Source: Gentiana macrophylla
Lineage: Eukaryota > Streptophyta > Magnoliopsida > Gentianales > Gentianaceae
Length of the DNA: 64,000 nt
NCBI GenBank assembly: GCA_026214975.1
Contig: CM047814.1
Location: forward strand, 18,995,541 to 19,059,540
Direction: 5' to 3'
Below the pieces are notes generated by a model. It was not told the origin of the DNA. It worked only from the letters and a program-made list of their open reading frames with translations, and did no database searches. A program made the translations under genes and the position numbers. Positions 53,061 through 63,598 of the stretch are shown one piece after another. Position 1 is the first letter of the stretch; every line of letters begins with the position of its first letter.

Positions 53061-53936
53061 ATGAATTTTTGCAATAAGGTAGCCGGAACCCTAATCAGAA
53101 ACGCTATCAAAACCGAGAAAAACACCGATAATGTGGTTGTCTCCCCTTTGGGTTTCAATATTGTACTGAATATGGCTGCTAGAAATTTGACTGGACGTGC
53201 ATCGGAGCTACTGGGCCATCTTCTTGATTTGATTAATTTTGAGGCCGCCGGTGGGGTTGAATCCGATCCCCTCCCATCCAATAAGAAGAGACGGGCAGGT
53301 GGATTTACACTTGGGTATGTGAGTAAGGCATTACATGATAAGGCGTTCCCTTTACAACCTTCCTTTCATCAACTGGTTACACAGGTTTACGAAGCCGAGG
53401 TGGAACAAGTTGATTTTCAGTTTGGGGTATAAATCTTCTTACCTTTGATTAACTACGTACTCTTTTTTTCTTTTTCTTTTTTGAACAACCGAAAATAATT
53501 ATTAATTCTACGCATTGATAAAAGGTTTACAACTGTGTAATTAACACAATACATATCTCCTATGTACTACTGATTGACACAATTTATAATCTAGTTTAAT
53601 ATCGGTTTTTTAATTCCCACATGAAAGGAAAAGTAAATAACTTTATGTTATGTTGTTGATGATGATGATAATTTTGAAGGATCGTCCTGCTATAGTGAAC
53701 AGCCTCAACTCTTGGGTGAAAAGACAAACAGAAGGTGCTGCAGTGAACAGCGTCACCTCTTGGGTGAAAAGACAAACAGAAGGGCTGGAACCTCCTAAGA
53801 TAATAGGCAATCATCATGTGAACCCTTCAACGCGGTTGTTGTTGTTGAGTGCTCAATATTTCAATGGGAAATGGGTTGATCCTTTTATGCCCAAACTGAC
53901 TGAGGACCGTGAGTTTCAGTTATTGGATGGGAAAAC
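53061..53936 (+). pseudogene. Serpin gene, exon 1 and first part of exon 2
   Basis: Exon 1 (53061-53426, 122 codons) has the serpin N-terminal block N-V-V-V-S-P-L-G-F-N and F-T-L-G-Y-V-S-K-A-L-H-D. A 253-base intron with GT...AG borders (GGG before GTATAA; TTGAAG before GATCGT) follows, in phase 0, at the position of the usual plant serpin intron. Exon 2 (from 53680) begins D-R-P-A-I-V-N-S and carries a 16-residue direct duplication (N-S-x-x-S-W-V-K-R-Q-T-E-G twice), then L-L-L-L-S-A-Q-Y-F-N-G-K-W. It is cut after D-G-K-T by the retrotransposon. Serpins inhibit serine or cysteine proteases by a suicide mechanism; plant forms act in the cytosol. Confidence 0.93.
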
Positions 53937-55682
53937 TGATGAGAGTCAACTTTGTTATAATTTTGTGTGTATTTTACCCTATATTTGTAGCTTATTCGAT
54001 GTGATTTTTAGGGTAGTTAAGTGTTTTTATAGCACATTTCACCACTAGTTGAATCACGAGACTATAGGGCGTTTACGTCCGAAATCTCCATATTTTTGGT
54101 GAATTCTGTGCGTTGTTTTGGCATTTTTCACGCTTGGGTTTTCCTGTTTTTATTTGTTTTAGGTGCGGCATGATAAAGGGCGTGACGAGGATCGCAACGG
54201 TACGAAAATCGTCCAAAACGAAGTTGGTATGAAGAAATAGCGTGAGATTCAAGTTCAGAAGTTCGGGAAAAAAGAAAAGAATAAGAAAAATCAAGAAAAA
54301 ACCAGCAATTATCACACCTAGGGTGTGATGGAGACTATTTTTTCACTCTTTAAAAACATCAGAAGTTAAAGAGTTGAAGCGGATCAAGCATCGTTGATAT
54401 TTTCATGCTTACGTCACTTAATCTGCATTTTGAGCTCCCTTATAGGCATTTTCTGGAAACGTTGTCTTCATCAAAGTTGTAGGGGATTGAATAAGCTTTC
54501 CAGCGCAACTTGAATCGTGCAAATCGGAGCTCCACACAGAAAGATATCGTCAAATTACTGGAGACATGTTTGGTGGCGGCACCGATGACGTCATCAATAC
54601 GCTGGATAGCGTCGGCGATCGCGAATTTCCGAGTTTTGCACTATTTTGGGTCGAATTTGGCCTATATAAAAGCCAAATTAGGTCAAATTTTTACCACAAC
54701 TTCATACAATAATTTTCTTTTCAGTTTTTTAGATGTTCCTTTCCCAAAAACTCTAGATTTAGGTTAAATTTCTTCCATCAATTTGCTACGATTATTAGTT
54801 TCTTTTCGCGATTTCTTCACTTTGGATTGACAAACCAATTGGGGGATTGCTTCTACGTTATTGGTAATTTATTTTTCTTATCTTTTATCATGTTTTCTTC
54901 CCAATTAATTATGATTTCTTGTTTCGTTCTTGTTATTATGCTTAGCTAGATTTATAATAGCTAAATTATGTGATGGATCGCGAAATTGATGCATAAACGA
55001 TGATCTAGGGATGAGTAGGGCATAAAAGTTTAATCTTTTGAATGTTTGTGTTCTAAAATTTGATCTTAGTGCTTTTAGTGGAGTCGCGAACCATTAATTG
55101 ATTTAACACACGAACTTTATAAATGTATTTTGCGAGGGAGTGTGCGAACTAGAATTTTAGGATTGCCATGCACGAACTAGTCGAGTTTTTCGCAGCCTGT
55201 TCCTTGATAAGGTTATTCTAGCAAAGCCGTGAACTCGGTGGATGCGGAGCGTCTCATTGTTTTTCATCATATTAGGTCAATTAAATCCCATAGAGGGGAC
55301 TGTTGAACCGAGTATAGGGTAACTAGGTTGTGGTATTAGCGCTGGGGACCAGGTTTAGAGATTGCACCCACAACACATTCATTAGAAACCATTGGTTGGT
55401 TGGTAGGTTAAGGCTCATCCCGAGTGATTCGGTAAGGTGTTAAGAGTAGTGTTCCTGATCATAGTTTAGCTATTCATTCTATCATATATTTTAAAGTTAT
55501 AATTTTTATTTCTTTTTCTAGTTATAAATATTATTTTCACCCCGATTGTGAGCCTGAACTAGATACGAAATTGGTTGTGATACTTGACCAATTCCTCGTG
55601 GGATACGACCTTGCTCGCCGTTGTGGTACAACCGACCCGGTACTCTGCCGGTTAAAGTTGGTTTGCTATAATTTGGCCATCA
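53937..55682 (+). repeat. 5' LTR (1746 bp) of the Athila-like element
   Basis: It matches the 3' LTR at both ends but has about 950 extra bases (about 54036-54990). TG...CA ends are intact. A candidate TATA box GGCCTATATAAAAGCC at about 54660 lies in this extra part, so only this LTR keeps the promoter. Confidence 0.93.
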
Positions 55683-55689
55683 AGTTTTA

Positions 55690-55707
55690 TGGCGCCGTTG
55701 CGGGAGA
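55690..55707 (+). other. Primer-binding site of the Athila-like element
   Basis: TGGCGCCGTTGCGGGAGA starts 8 bases after the LTR and matches the TGGCGCCGTTGCCGGGGA type used by Athila and related gypsy elements, with two or so mismatches. Confidence 0.85.
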
Positions 55708-55787
55708 GTCGGTCAATATCGATGAAGTCATTCAAGTATTTAGGATTAGGTCGTTTTTATTTTATTGTTTTCTTGTTGTTTTGGTGA

Positions 55788-57113
55788 TTGCAGTGTATGA
55801 CCCGGAGTTCTAAGGAACCTCTACTTTCTTTGATCTCGGAAATTGAAGCATTTGCAAGGCATCAGAACAGCGTGAGGAAGAAGAAGTCTGTTGAGAAAGC
55901 ATCGACATCATTTATTGATTTAGAATCCGAATCAGAAGAATCAGAAATGACTTCGGGAAGTGGAAATTTAACGAATTTAGCTGCTGGAGATGTGACTCAA
56001 GAAGGGTTGCAATTAGTCCCAACGCTTACTCCCGAAGAGCGGGAAATACAAAACTTAAATAGAGAGCCCCTTCAAAATCCGTGGGCACTTAATCTGGGAC
56101 CAAATGGGGTCCAAAATCAGGGAGGTCGGCAGAATCAAGTCCGACAACAACAACAAGTCCCTCAGAATCAGAACAACAACCAGGGGAATGTATTTGGTCA
56201 AATGCCTTTTGACCAGAATCAAATGATGCAAATAATTATGCAAATGATGGTGCAAAATCAACAACAGAATGTGAATCCACCACCAGCCGCCCCTATTCAA
56301 GCACAAAACTTTTATGCACAACCACCAGTGCAAAATCAAGGTAATCATGGAAGGATTTTGAGAGACTATCGCGGCACGAATATTGGTGAGGGCATAACCT
56401 ATCCGTCTACCACCCATTCCGGCTAACAATCTTGAGATTAAACAAAGATGTGTGGTACCTTCGAACGACGATTGCTCAATTTGGGTAAATCAATCAAGAC
56501 CGAATCAATTTCTAAATCATTTCATGCAAGTGTGCGAGCGGTGAAGATGAATGGAGTATCCGAGGAAAGCGATGCGGATGTTGTTGTTCCCATTTACATT
56601 AAAAGAGGCCGCCAGAGCATGGTTCGAGTCACTTCCACATGATTCCCTACACACTTGGGATCAAGTGACTTCGAAATTTTTACTAAAGTATTGTCCCCTC
56701 TCCAGAACCCTAGACATGAAGGCCGATATCGCCAATTTCGAGCAGATAGATATGGAGAGTATGCATGAGGCATGGGATAGATTTAAAGCGATGTTGAGGA
56801 AGTGTCCACATCATGGGTTAGAGGCATGGAATCAAGTACATCTTTTTTATGGTGGATTGCGAGAAACTGACCAGTCAAACTTGAATGCTGCTTGTGGAGG
56901 TGATATGATGAGTGTGGAACCGGATGTGGCATTGGCGGCTATAGAAAGAGTAGCAGAAAGCAACCGACAATGGAAAACTGGGAGAAGAATGTCGAGAAAG
57001 CCAATTGGCTCTGTTGACCAAGTCGGCCCGAGCGAGGAAATTATGCGGATGCAAGTCGAGTTAGCGGATCTTAAGAAGCAAGTGAATGAGATGAGAGCTT
57101 GGTAGAGGGAGTC
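55788..57113 (+). pseudogene. Gag of the Athila-like element
   Basis: Two frames with a break near 56426-56550. The first (55788-56426) has an acidic start, then a Gln/Asn-rich stretch. The second (56551-57105) has the retrotrans_gag core L-F-P-F-T-L-K-E-A-A-R-A-W-F-E-S-L, T-W-D-Q-V-T-S-K-F-L-L-K-Y, E-A-W-D-R-F-K-A-M-L-R-K-C-P-H-H-G-L, then a Met-rich coiled-coil-like end. An in-frame TAG at 57103-57105 is followed in the same frame by C-V-T-C-G-G-D-H-L-A-T-N-C, a zinc knuckle of CX2CX3HX4C form, so read-through would add nucleocapsid and protease. Confidence 0.88.
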
Positions 57114-58824
57114 CAAAGCATGTGTTACATGTGGTGGTGATCATCTGGCCACAAACTGCCCTCAAACCCGGCATGTGAATCAGTTAACCATGAATCAGAT
57201 TCTAACGGACCCATCTATTGAGAACCCCAGCAACATGAGCTACCTGGATATGAATCCATTGTGCACGAGACCCATGGTCTATCAAACTGCAGATCCAAGT
57301 TTGACTCAAGGTTGGCAGCAAGCAGAAGTGAACTTTTTAGCCAATCAGAATGGGGGGCAGAATTGGCGGGACAATCCCAATCTCACTTGGGGTAGAAATC
57401 AAGGGGCCGGGCAAACCACTCAACCGCAATTTGCGCAGCCTCAGCAGAGTCAATATGCACCACAACCGCAGACTACTCTTGTGAATCAGATGCAACCTCT
57501 ACAAGGGGTTTATACGAAACCTAATCCATATTTACAATATGCCCCACCCCCACAGTCAGCACCACCGCCCCTGGATCCCGTTCAACCTAAAAGTTCCACG
57601 GATATATTACTGGAGCAGATTAGCAAAGACATGAAGGACAATAATAGGGATGTGAACAAGGAATTGAAGGAGATGAGAAACGCCCATGTAAACTTGCAAA
57701 CTGTGGTCAGGAATTTAGAGACGAAAATGGGGCAAGTGAACCACAGGCAAGTGAATGCTATTTTTACAAGAAGTGGGAAAGTTGTGGGTAGTGATATTGA
57801 GGCGCCTGAGGAGGTTGAGAAGAAGAAGAAGATAGAAAAGCTGAGAGAGGAAGATGAAGATTGGGTGGTGATCAATGAAGAGCAAGATGCTGAAGAGATA
57901 AAGAAAGAGGTGGAGAAGCCGAGAGCAGATCCAGAGAGACGGTCAGACACGACACGGGAAGGTACGAACAACTCAGGTATGAATTCTTTGAATAAGCCTT
58001 TTGATTTATCTAAGTTACCTTACCCCCCTCGTGGACCTACTAAGCCTACTATTTCTAAAAAGCAAAACAAGTTTCTTGATATTTTAAGAAAAGTTGAGAT
58101 AAATATCCCACTTGTCGATGCGCTAGTGAACATGCCATCATACGTTAAATTTTTAAAAGGGATTTTGTCGAATAAAGCTAAAATGGAGAAAGTTGTTTGC
58201 TTAAACGAGGAGTGTTCTGCCGTTTTTCAGAATAAGTTGCCCCCTAAGTTGAAAGATCCGGGTAGTTTTTCCATTCCTTGCACTATAGGCCGGATGTTAT
58301 TTCCTAAGGTGTTGTGTGACTTAGGTGCAAGTGTAAGCTTGATGCCTAGGAGGATTTTTGAGAGTTTGGGGGTAGGTGAGCTAAAACGAACTAATATGAC
58401 CCTGCAGATGGCAGATAGGTCGATTAGGCGCCCCATGGGAGTTGTGGAAGATGTTTTGGTTCAAGTAGGTAAACTAGTCTTTCCGGTTGATTTCGTAGTG
58501 TTGGACATGGAGGAAGATAGTCAGACCCCAATTTTATTAGGAAGACCCTTTTTGGCCACGGGTAGGACTTTACTTGATGTGCAGAAAGGGGAGATTACAA
58601 TGAGAGCGGGTGATGAGACTGTGACCTTCAATGTCTACAAGAGCATTAAGCACCCGGGAAATGATTGGGGTACCCGTGAGGAAGTCCAAAGGCTTGAAGT
58701 TTTTGAGGAAACCCCTTTGAGCTATGAGGCACCCAACGGGGGAGTGAGTAGTGAGAGTGTCCCTATGATGGAGGTAGAACCTAATGTCAAGTTTGGGGGA
58801 TACGAGTCTTGCCGAAGACTGTAA
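57106..58824 (+). CDS. Nucleocapsid tail and aspartic protease of the Athila-like element
   Basis: Continuous in frame from the TAG at 57105. It has the zinc knuckle (57120-57165), a Gln/Pro-rich region (57300-57600), a coiled coil (57600-57740), V-N-A-I-F-T-R-S-G-K, a charged stretch, P-Y-P-P-R and then the protease: C-D-L-G-A-S-V-S-L-M-P (58315-58347), with D-L-G-A-S the Athila-type active site, followed by I-L-L-G-R-P-F-L-A-T-G-R-T-L-L-D. The frame ends at 58824 with G-G-Y-E-S-C. The first Met in this frame downstream of the stop is at 57175 or later (N-Q-L-T-M-N). RT does not follow. Confidence 0.9.
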   Translation, partial: RESKACVTCGGDHLATNCPQTRHVNQLTMNQILTDPSIENPSNMSYLDMNPLCTRPMVYQTADPSLTQGWQQAEVNFLANQNGGQNWRDNPNLTWGRNQGAGQTTQPQFAQPQQSQYAPQPQTTLVNQMQPLQGVYTKPNPYLQYAPPPQSAPPPLDPVQPKSSTDILLEQISKDMKDNNRDVNKELKEMRNAHVNLQTVVRNLETKMGQVNHRQVNAIFTRSGKVVGSDIEAPEEVEKKKKIEKLREEDEDWVVINEEQDAEEIKKEVEKPRADPERRSDTTREGTNNSGMNSLNKPFDLSKLPYPPRGPTKPTISKKQNKFLDILRKVEINIPLVDALVNMPSYVKFLKGILSNKAKMEKVVCLNEECSAVFQNKLPPKLKDPGSFSIPCTIGRMLFPKVLCDLGASVSLMPRRIFESLGVGELKRTNMTLQMADRSIRRPMGVVEDVLVQVGKLVFPVDFVVLDMEEDSQTPILLGRPFLATGRTLLDVQKGEITMRAGDETVTFNVYKSIKHPGNDWGTREEVQRLEVFEETPLSYEAPNGGVSSESVPMMEVEPNVKFGGYESCRRL

Positions 58825-60630
58825 ACTCGGCACCCTATCCAGTTTTTGAAATTCAATAAGTCGAGCTGATGACAATAAACACAAGCGCTTATGGGAGGCA
58901 ACCCACATTTTTTTTTCTTTCTTTTCTTTAGGTTTCTAGGTTTGTTTTTTCAAAAGTGTGATAAAAATTTGACCGCACATCTTGAATTCCGTTTCATGCT
59001 TTGTGATAATCCATATTTTATATGCTTTATACATCTCCATACTTGTGCTTACTTACACCTAAGGTTTTGGCCTTTCGTCGTAGTGGATTCTTGGTTTTTT
59101 GTTGTGACTACATAGGTACCCTGGGAGATACATTTGGGGTTTCACTTGGCATGGTTGCGCCCTGTTGCCAGTTCAGCTAAGTCTTTCTTTCTTTACTTTA
59201 TCACTCACACACCGAGGACGGTGTTCCGTTTTAAGTGGGGGGTGGTAGACTTAGCTTCACTTGGCTACTTATGTTTAAATTTTTATGCATCGAATAAGTC
59301 ACATGCTTGGTGTTTGGTCTAAATGAGTAAAATTGAGCCATTTTTAAAATTTTTCATGACTTTGATGTTGCGAATTATATGTGAATTCATGGTGCTCTTC
59401 GGTTAATTATTAGTCATGAGTTGAATGCATGTTAGTCAAACCTTCATCTTGTTGTGAAAATGGAATTCTTATGCACGTAATAGCTTTGCTTTCATTAATT
59501 GTGGTTGATTAGTGAATGCTTGTAGATGCCATAGACATTAATCTGTTACCTAGAACTTATACCATTAACTTCGAGGCGAAATAGAAAGGTCAATCTTGGT
59601 AGATTAAGGGATGACGGTCCTGGCATTTCTTTGACCCGACCAGAGCCAGATAGCCAACCTTGTACATAATTTCCACAGAAACCCCTCTAAGCCTTTGTAG
59701 GGTGGTTAGACCCCCACCCGAACTTTAGCCATTCGTTGATTAGCCTATAATTACCAACCCTTAGCCTTTATTTGTGGTCTACATTTCTTTGACTCTCTAC
59801 GAGTGAGTTTTAATCTTATTATATATGGGCACACTTGCTAGCACAATTGTGGGGTGGTGAAGATTTGTATCAAATTATGGTGTTGGTGGATCTTTTGCAC
59901 TACGAATGAGAAGGGGAAGTGGAATATGTTGGCGTTTGGTTAATTAGTCAAAAAGAAAATGAAAAAAAAGGAGAGGAAAAAAAAAATTTGAATAAAGTTG
60001 AGTCAAGAAATGTGAAGGAAAGTTTTCGAGTTAATATTTTCAATGTAATGCATGGCGATGGAAGAAAGTAAATTGGAGTGGATGTTCTTGAATTCTTGGT
60101 GAGCTTGTTCGTGATAACAACTATTTCTGCAAGCTATCTTGGATTTTTATCATGGTGGCCACCGTTTTTGCGTCCTACTCCTGTTTATGATACGGTGTTG
60201 AAATGATGTGAGCTATGAAGTATATGCAAGATGTTTTGATTAAGCTCACTCGTATTTTCTCTTTTGATATTCCTTTTATCCTTTCGAATAGCCCCCTCCC
60301 TAGCCTAACGTTACAACCGTGCAAGTCCTGCCTGACCTTAATTAGCCTTGATTCGACCTCGATTAGTGGAGATGATTATGAAGTATAAGCCTATGGTGTA
60401 ACAACATTAGTCATGCGTCTCATAATCGAGCGGTTGGTGTAATGAATGATTGAGAAGGTATGCACACACACACACATTCTGTTTCCATGATGAGATTTGT
60501 TTTGGCTCGTGTTTATTCTCTTGTTGACTAGTTTTTACTCATTGAATATATTGGTTTCCCGAATGATCGCAACGTTGACCTCATGTTTTATTTTTGAATC
60601 GCTTGATTTGCTCGAGGGCGAGCAAGCGCT
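58825..60630 (+). other. Long 3' untranslated region of the Athila-like element
   Basis: It begins with a CTTATGGGAGGCAACCCAC motif (58885-58903), a conserved non-coding block found after pol in Athila-type elements, so a deletion removed RT to integrase between about 58824 and 58885. Two frames near 58891-59322 have no motifs. The end (60605-60630) has TTGATTTGCTCGAGGGCGAG, also typical of gypsy 3' regions. Confidence 0.75.
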
Positions 60631-60644
60631 AAGTGGGGGGTAGT
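60631..60644 (+). other. Polypurine tract of the Athila-like element
   Basis: AAGTGGGGGGTAGT adjoins the 3' LTR at 60645; the G-rich part is the likely plus-strand primer. Confidence 0.8.
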
Positions 60645-61446
60645 TGATGAGAGTCAACTTTGCTATAATTTTGTGTGTATTTTACCCTATATTTGTAGCT
60701 TATTCGATGTGATTTTTGGGGTAGTTAAGTGTTTTTATAGCATAACGATGATCTAGGGATGAGTAGGGCATGAGTAGGGATGAGTAGGGCATAAAAGTTT
60801 AATCTTTTGAATGTTTGTGTTCTAAAATTTGATCTTAGTGCTTTTAGTGGAGTCATGAACCATTAATTGATTTAACACACGAACTTTATAAATGTATTTT
60901 ATGAGGAGTGTGCGAACTAGAATTTTAGGATTGCCATGCACGAACTAGTCGAGTTTTTATGACTGTTCCTTGGTAAGGTTATTCTAGCTAAGCCGTGAAC
61001 TCGGTGGATGCGGGCGTCTCATTGTTTTTCATCATATTAGGTCAATTAAATCCCATGGGGGACCGTTGAACCGAGTATAGGGTAACTAGGTTGTGGTATT
61101 AGCGCCTAGGGACCAGTTTAGGAGATTGCACCCACAACACATTCATTAGAAACCATTGGTTGGTTGGTAGGTTAAGGCTCATCCCTAGTGATTCGGTAAG
61201 GTGTTAAGAGTAGTGTTCCTGATCATAGTTTAGCTATTCATTCTATCATATATTTTAAAGTTATAATTTTTATTTCTTTTTCTAGTTATAAATATTATTT
61301 TCACCCCGATTGTGAGCCTGAACTAGATACGAAATTGGTTGTGATACTTGACCAATTCCTCGTGGGATACGACCTTGCTCGCCGTTGTGGTACAACCGAC
61401 CCGGTACTCTGCCGGTTAAAGTTGGTTTGCTATAATTTGGCCATCA
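60645..61446 (+). repeat. 3' LTR (802 bp) with internal deletion
   Basis: It equals the 5' LTR except for a deletion of about 950 bases after TTTTTATAGCA (about 60740) and a local duplication of GATGAGTAGGGCAT (60758-60795). Several substitutions distinguish the shared parts, such as TTTTATGACTGTTCC versus TTTTTCGCAGCCTGTTCC. Confidence 0.93.
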
Positions 61447-61451
61447 AAAAC

Positions 61452-62023
61452 CGTGAAGATTCCGTTTATGAGCGGCTGCAAACACTACTATCATAGTGAA
61501 ATTGATGACTTTGATTTGATCAGGATTCCATACTACAGGAATGGTGATTTATCCATGTACATCTTCCTTCCTACTGAAACACAAGAGTTTCAACAATTCT
61601 TACATAGAATTGGTTCAGAAAACTTGCTTCTTGATCAAGATTTTAGGCTTAAGCGGTCTGTGGGCAGAAAACTTTGGATTCCAAAGTTCAATATACAATA
61701 CAATACCGACAAATTTCCTAACGTCTTGTCCGACATTCTTAAATCCTCAATTAGTAACACACCTTTATTAGCTGATAATATAGTACATCAACCGTACGAC
61801 GAGGAGGATCTGTTTGTGGGATACATAGTCCAGAATTCTGTTATTAAAGTTGATGAAGCTGGGACGGTGGCTGGGAGTGCAACGTGCCTGGGGGGAATTA
61901 CATCACTGCGACCACCACCACCGTTGCCGCCCATTGTAGTGGACAGACCATTCGTATTCATGATACGTGAAGAGAAACATAAATTGACACTTTACCTTGG
62001 AGCAGTTACACATCCACATACAT

Positions 62024-62025
<2 letters not shown>
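61452..62025 (+). pseudogene. Serpin gene, second part of exon 2
   Basis: It resumes with V-K-I-P-F-M-S-G, in frame with 53936 when the element and one AAAAC are left out (277 codons in exon 2 including the stop, 398 residues for the whole protein, the usual serpin size). It contains L-I-R-I-P-Y and L-S-M-Y-I-F-L-P, then the hinge V-D-E-A-G-T-V-A-G-S-A-T, a Gly/Pro-rich reactive loop with S-L-R-P-P-P-P-L-P-P, and V-D-R-P-F-V-F-M-I-R-E, the serpin C-terminal signature. The loop is longer than in known LR-type plant serpins and hinge Ala residues are partly replaced, so inhibitory ability is doubtful. Confidence 0.93.

Positions 62026-62026
<1 letters not shown>

Positions 62027-62073
<47 letters not shown>
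62027..62073. repeat. (TA)n microsatellite after the serpin stop
   Basis: About 23 TA units start two bases after the TAG stop, within the expected 3' untranslated region. Confidence 0.97.
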
Positions 62074-62075
<2 letters not shown>

Positions 62076-62868
62076 TCGGATTCATCATCCTATGTTTTAA
62101 GGGCAATGCCGGCCCTAGCCTGATTCTAATCAGTTTTTCTCCTCTTTGTTTTCAAGAAACAGAAGCACTGTTAATTGAAGCTGAATGGTGGACGTTTCTA
62201 TGAATTTTCATGGTAAGATTGGGCGTGCAGAAAGATCGATCATATTTTATCAAATGTTAATGCATCGGATCCCATATGATCAATCATTTGGTTGAATTTG
62301 TTTATCCGCATGTGATGGAATTAGTGTACATGATATAAATTGCATTTGCATTTGATCCTAACATGTCACCATATGTTCATTTGCAGGGGATTTGTGTGAG
62401 TAGTGTCTGCTGGGAATGACTTGTGTTTGGGGAGGCTATAACGACTACGTTTGATTGAAACGTCGCCCTTTTTGGTTAATTAACTTAGTGGTTTAGATAT
62501 AACAAGTGTTGTGGGGTTAACTTAGTGGCTTTAATTGGTGTACATGTTTATGGCTTGCAGTTAACAGCTAGACAGGCAACTAGACTAGACTATTTTGAGG
62601 TACCTTTTGAATGTTTAGGCTTTTGGCATGCTTCGTATTGATGATGCATGGACCCTGGTAAAATTTAGGTATTATTATAGGGTGGAATTTTGTAATTTGG
62701 GAATCCTAGTAACTTGATTTGTTCCATTTGGTAGTGTGCATTTTAATAGTTAACTAATTTTATTACTGCTATGTTGTGATTATCCTTTTTGAGTATATGA
62801 TGTGATCGATGATTCTGTGTTCTGTTTGGTACTATATTCTTTTTACATAATGTGCATGGTCTTTGTTT
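62074..62868 (+). other. Serpin 3' region and spacer
   Basis: No coding signal. TG-rich plant-type downstream sequence without a clear poly(A) hexamer. I see nothing else in it. Confidence 0.4.
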
Positions 62869-62871
62869 TAG

Positions 62872-63045
62872 GGGTAATGATAGGTCTACAATAAAATAAC
62901 ATGAACACAACAAAAAAAAAAACAACACGTTTTTACACCATTCACTATGAAGTGTAAGACTCGATCATAGATGATGGATTCATCATAATCAATGATGTTT
63001 AATGTGTTGTCTTTTTTTTATTGTGGACATAACATCACCTTTTAT
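62872..63045. mobile_element. MITE-like element
   Basis: GATAGGTCTACAATAAAATA at the left and, inverted, GATGTTATGTCCACAATAAA at the right, followed by AACACAAC and its inverse GTGTTGT, form imperfect inverted ends. No clear duplication was found, so the family is not assigned. Confidence 0.45.
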
Positions 63046-63049
63046 TTCT

Positions 63050-63530
63050 CTAGCTAGCCAGGACGATACCACCTTACCTTGTAAGTTACGGATTATATTA
63101 GCCCTCGAACCTCAACCTTATTTGTCCTGAAAGCAACATCCACATTAAATTTCTAAATGTCTGATACCCTGCGGCGCGGCTTCCATTACAATATAGGAAT
63201 GCGGATTGCCATTCAACTGCTGCTTCGAAAATGCATGAAAATATTGTTGAGCTTTAGCATTTGACTGCACTAAAGGATTGTTCACATGTATGCTCTTTTT
63301 CAAACAACAAAAAACTTTTAGATTTCCAAATGTCCCAAAGTAAACATACAGTTATCATAACTCTCTGTTCATCTTCTTTGCGCACAAGGACGTCAACAGA
63401 ATCAATAAATGAATGAACACATAGCGTTTTTCAAAAAAATTTACCGTTATGGAAGTTCTTCTGAATGGCACACCGCGGGATCACATTCAAACAAGAAATG
63501 CCAAATTGTAACTATATGTATTTATGTATA
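63050..63530 (-). pseudogene. Remnant of a LINE-type reverse transcriptase C-terminal region
   Basis: Read on the minus strand in three frames: W-H-F-L-F-E-C-D-P-A (about 63505), resembling the H-L-L-F-E-C block of the zf-RVT domain, then L-W-D-I-W-K-S-like sequence (63350) and L-L-F-E-K-E (63300). Next comes N-G-N-P-H-S-Y-I-V-M-E-A-A-P-Q, and K-F-N-V-D-V-A-F-R (63150-63125), which resembles the start of the RNase H-like RVT_3 domain. Order and spacing fit plant non-LTR elements, but the match is short and heavily frameshifted. Confidence 0.45.
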
Positions 63531-63598
63531 ATTATAATTGTCCTAACCCTTTAATCCTGATCTTTTGTAACGGCGTAGAATATCTGTTTGGAGCCGGA

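Larger units (their letters stand above)
53937..61446 (+). mobile_element. Athila-like gypsy element with gag and protease only, inserted in the serpin
   Basis: LTRs at 53937-55682 and 60645-61446 start TGATGAGAGTCAACTTTG and end TTTGGCCATCA. The target duplication AAAAC is perfect (53932-53936, 61447-61451). It has a primer-binding site of the TGGCGCCGTTG type, gag, a DLGAS protease and a long 3' untranslated region ending in the CTCGAGGGCGAGCAAGCGCT-type block and a purine tract. RT, RNase H and integrase are absent, so it resembles the gag-only terminal-repeat elements known from plants and relies on a related autonomous element. Confidence 0.93.

Noticed and set aside
52997..53281. Minus-strand frame opposite serpin exon 1
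   Set aside because: It is the complement of a clear serpin coding exon.
57582..57971. Minus-strand Ser/Phe-rich frame
   Set aside because: Mirror of the Lys/Glu-rich gag-protease coding sequence of the Athila-like element.
58891..59322. Two plus-strand frames after the Athila-like protease
   Set aside because: Phe/Leu-rich translation of T-rich non-coding sequence. No RT, RNase H or integrase motif is found.
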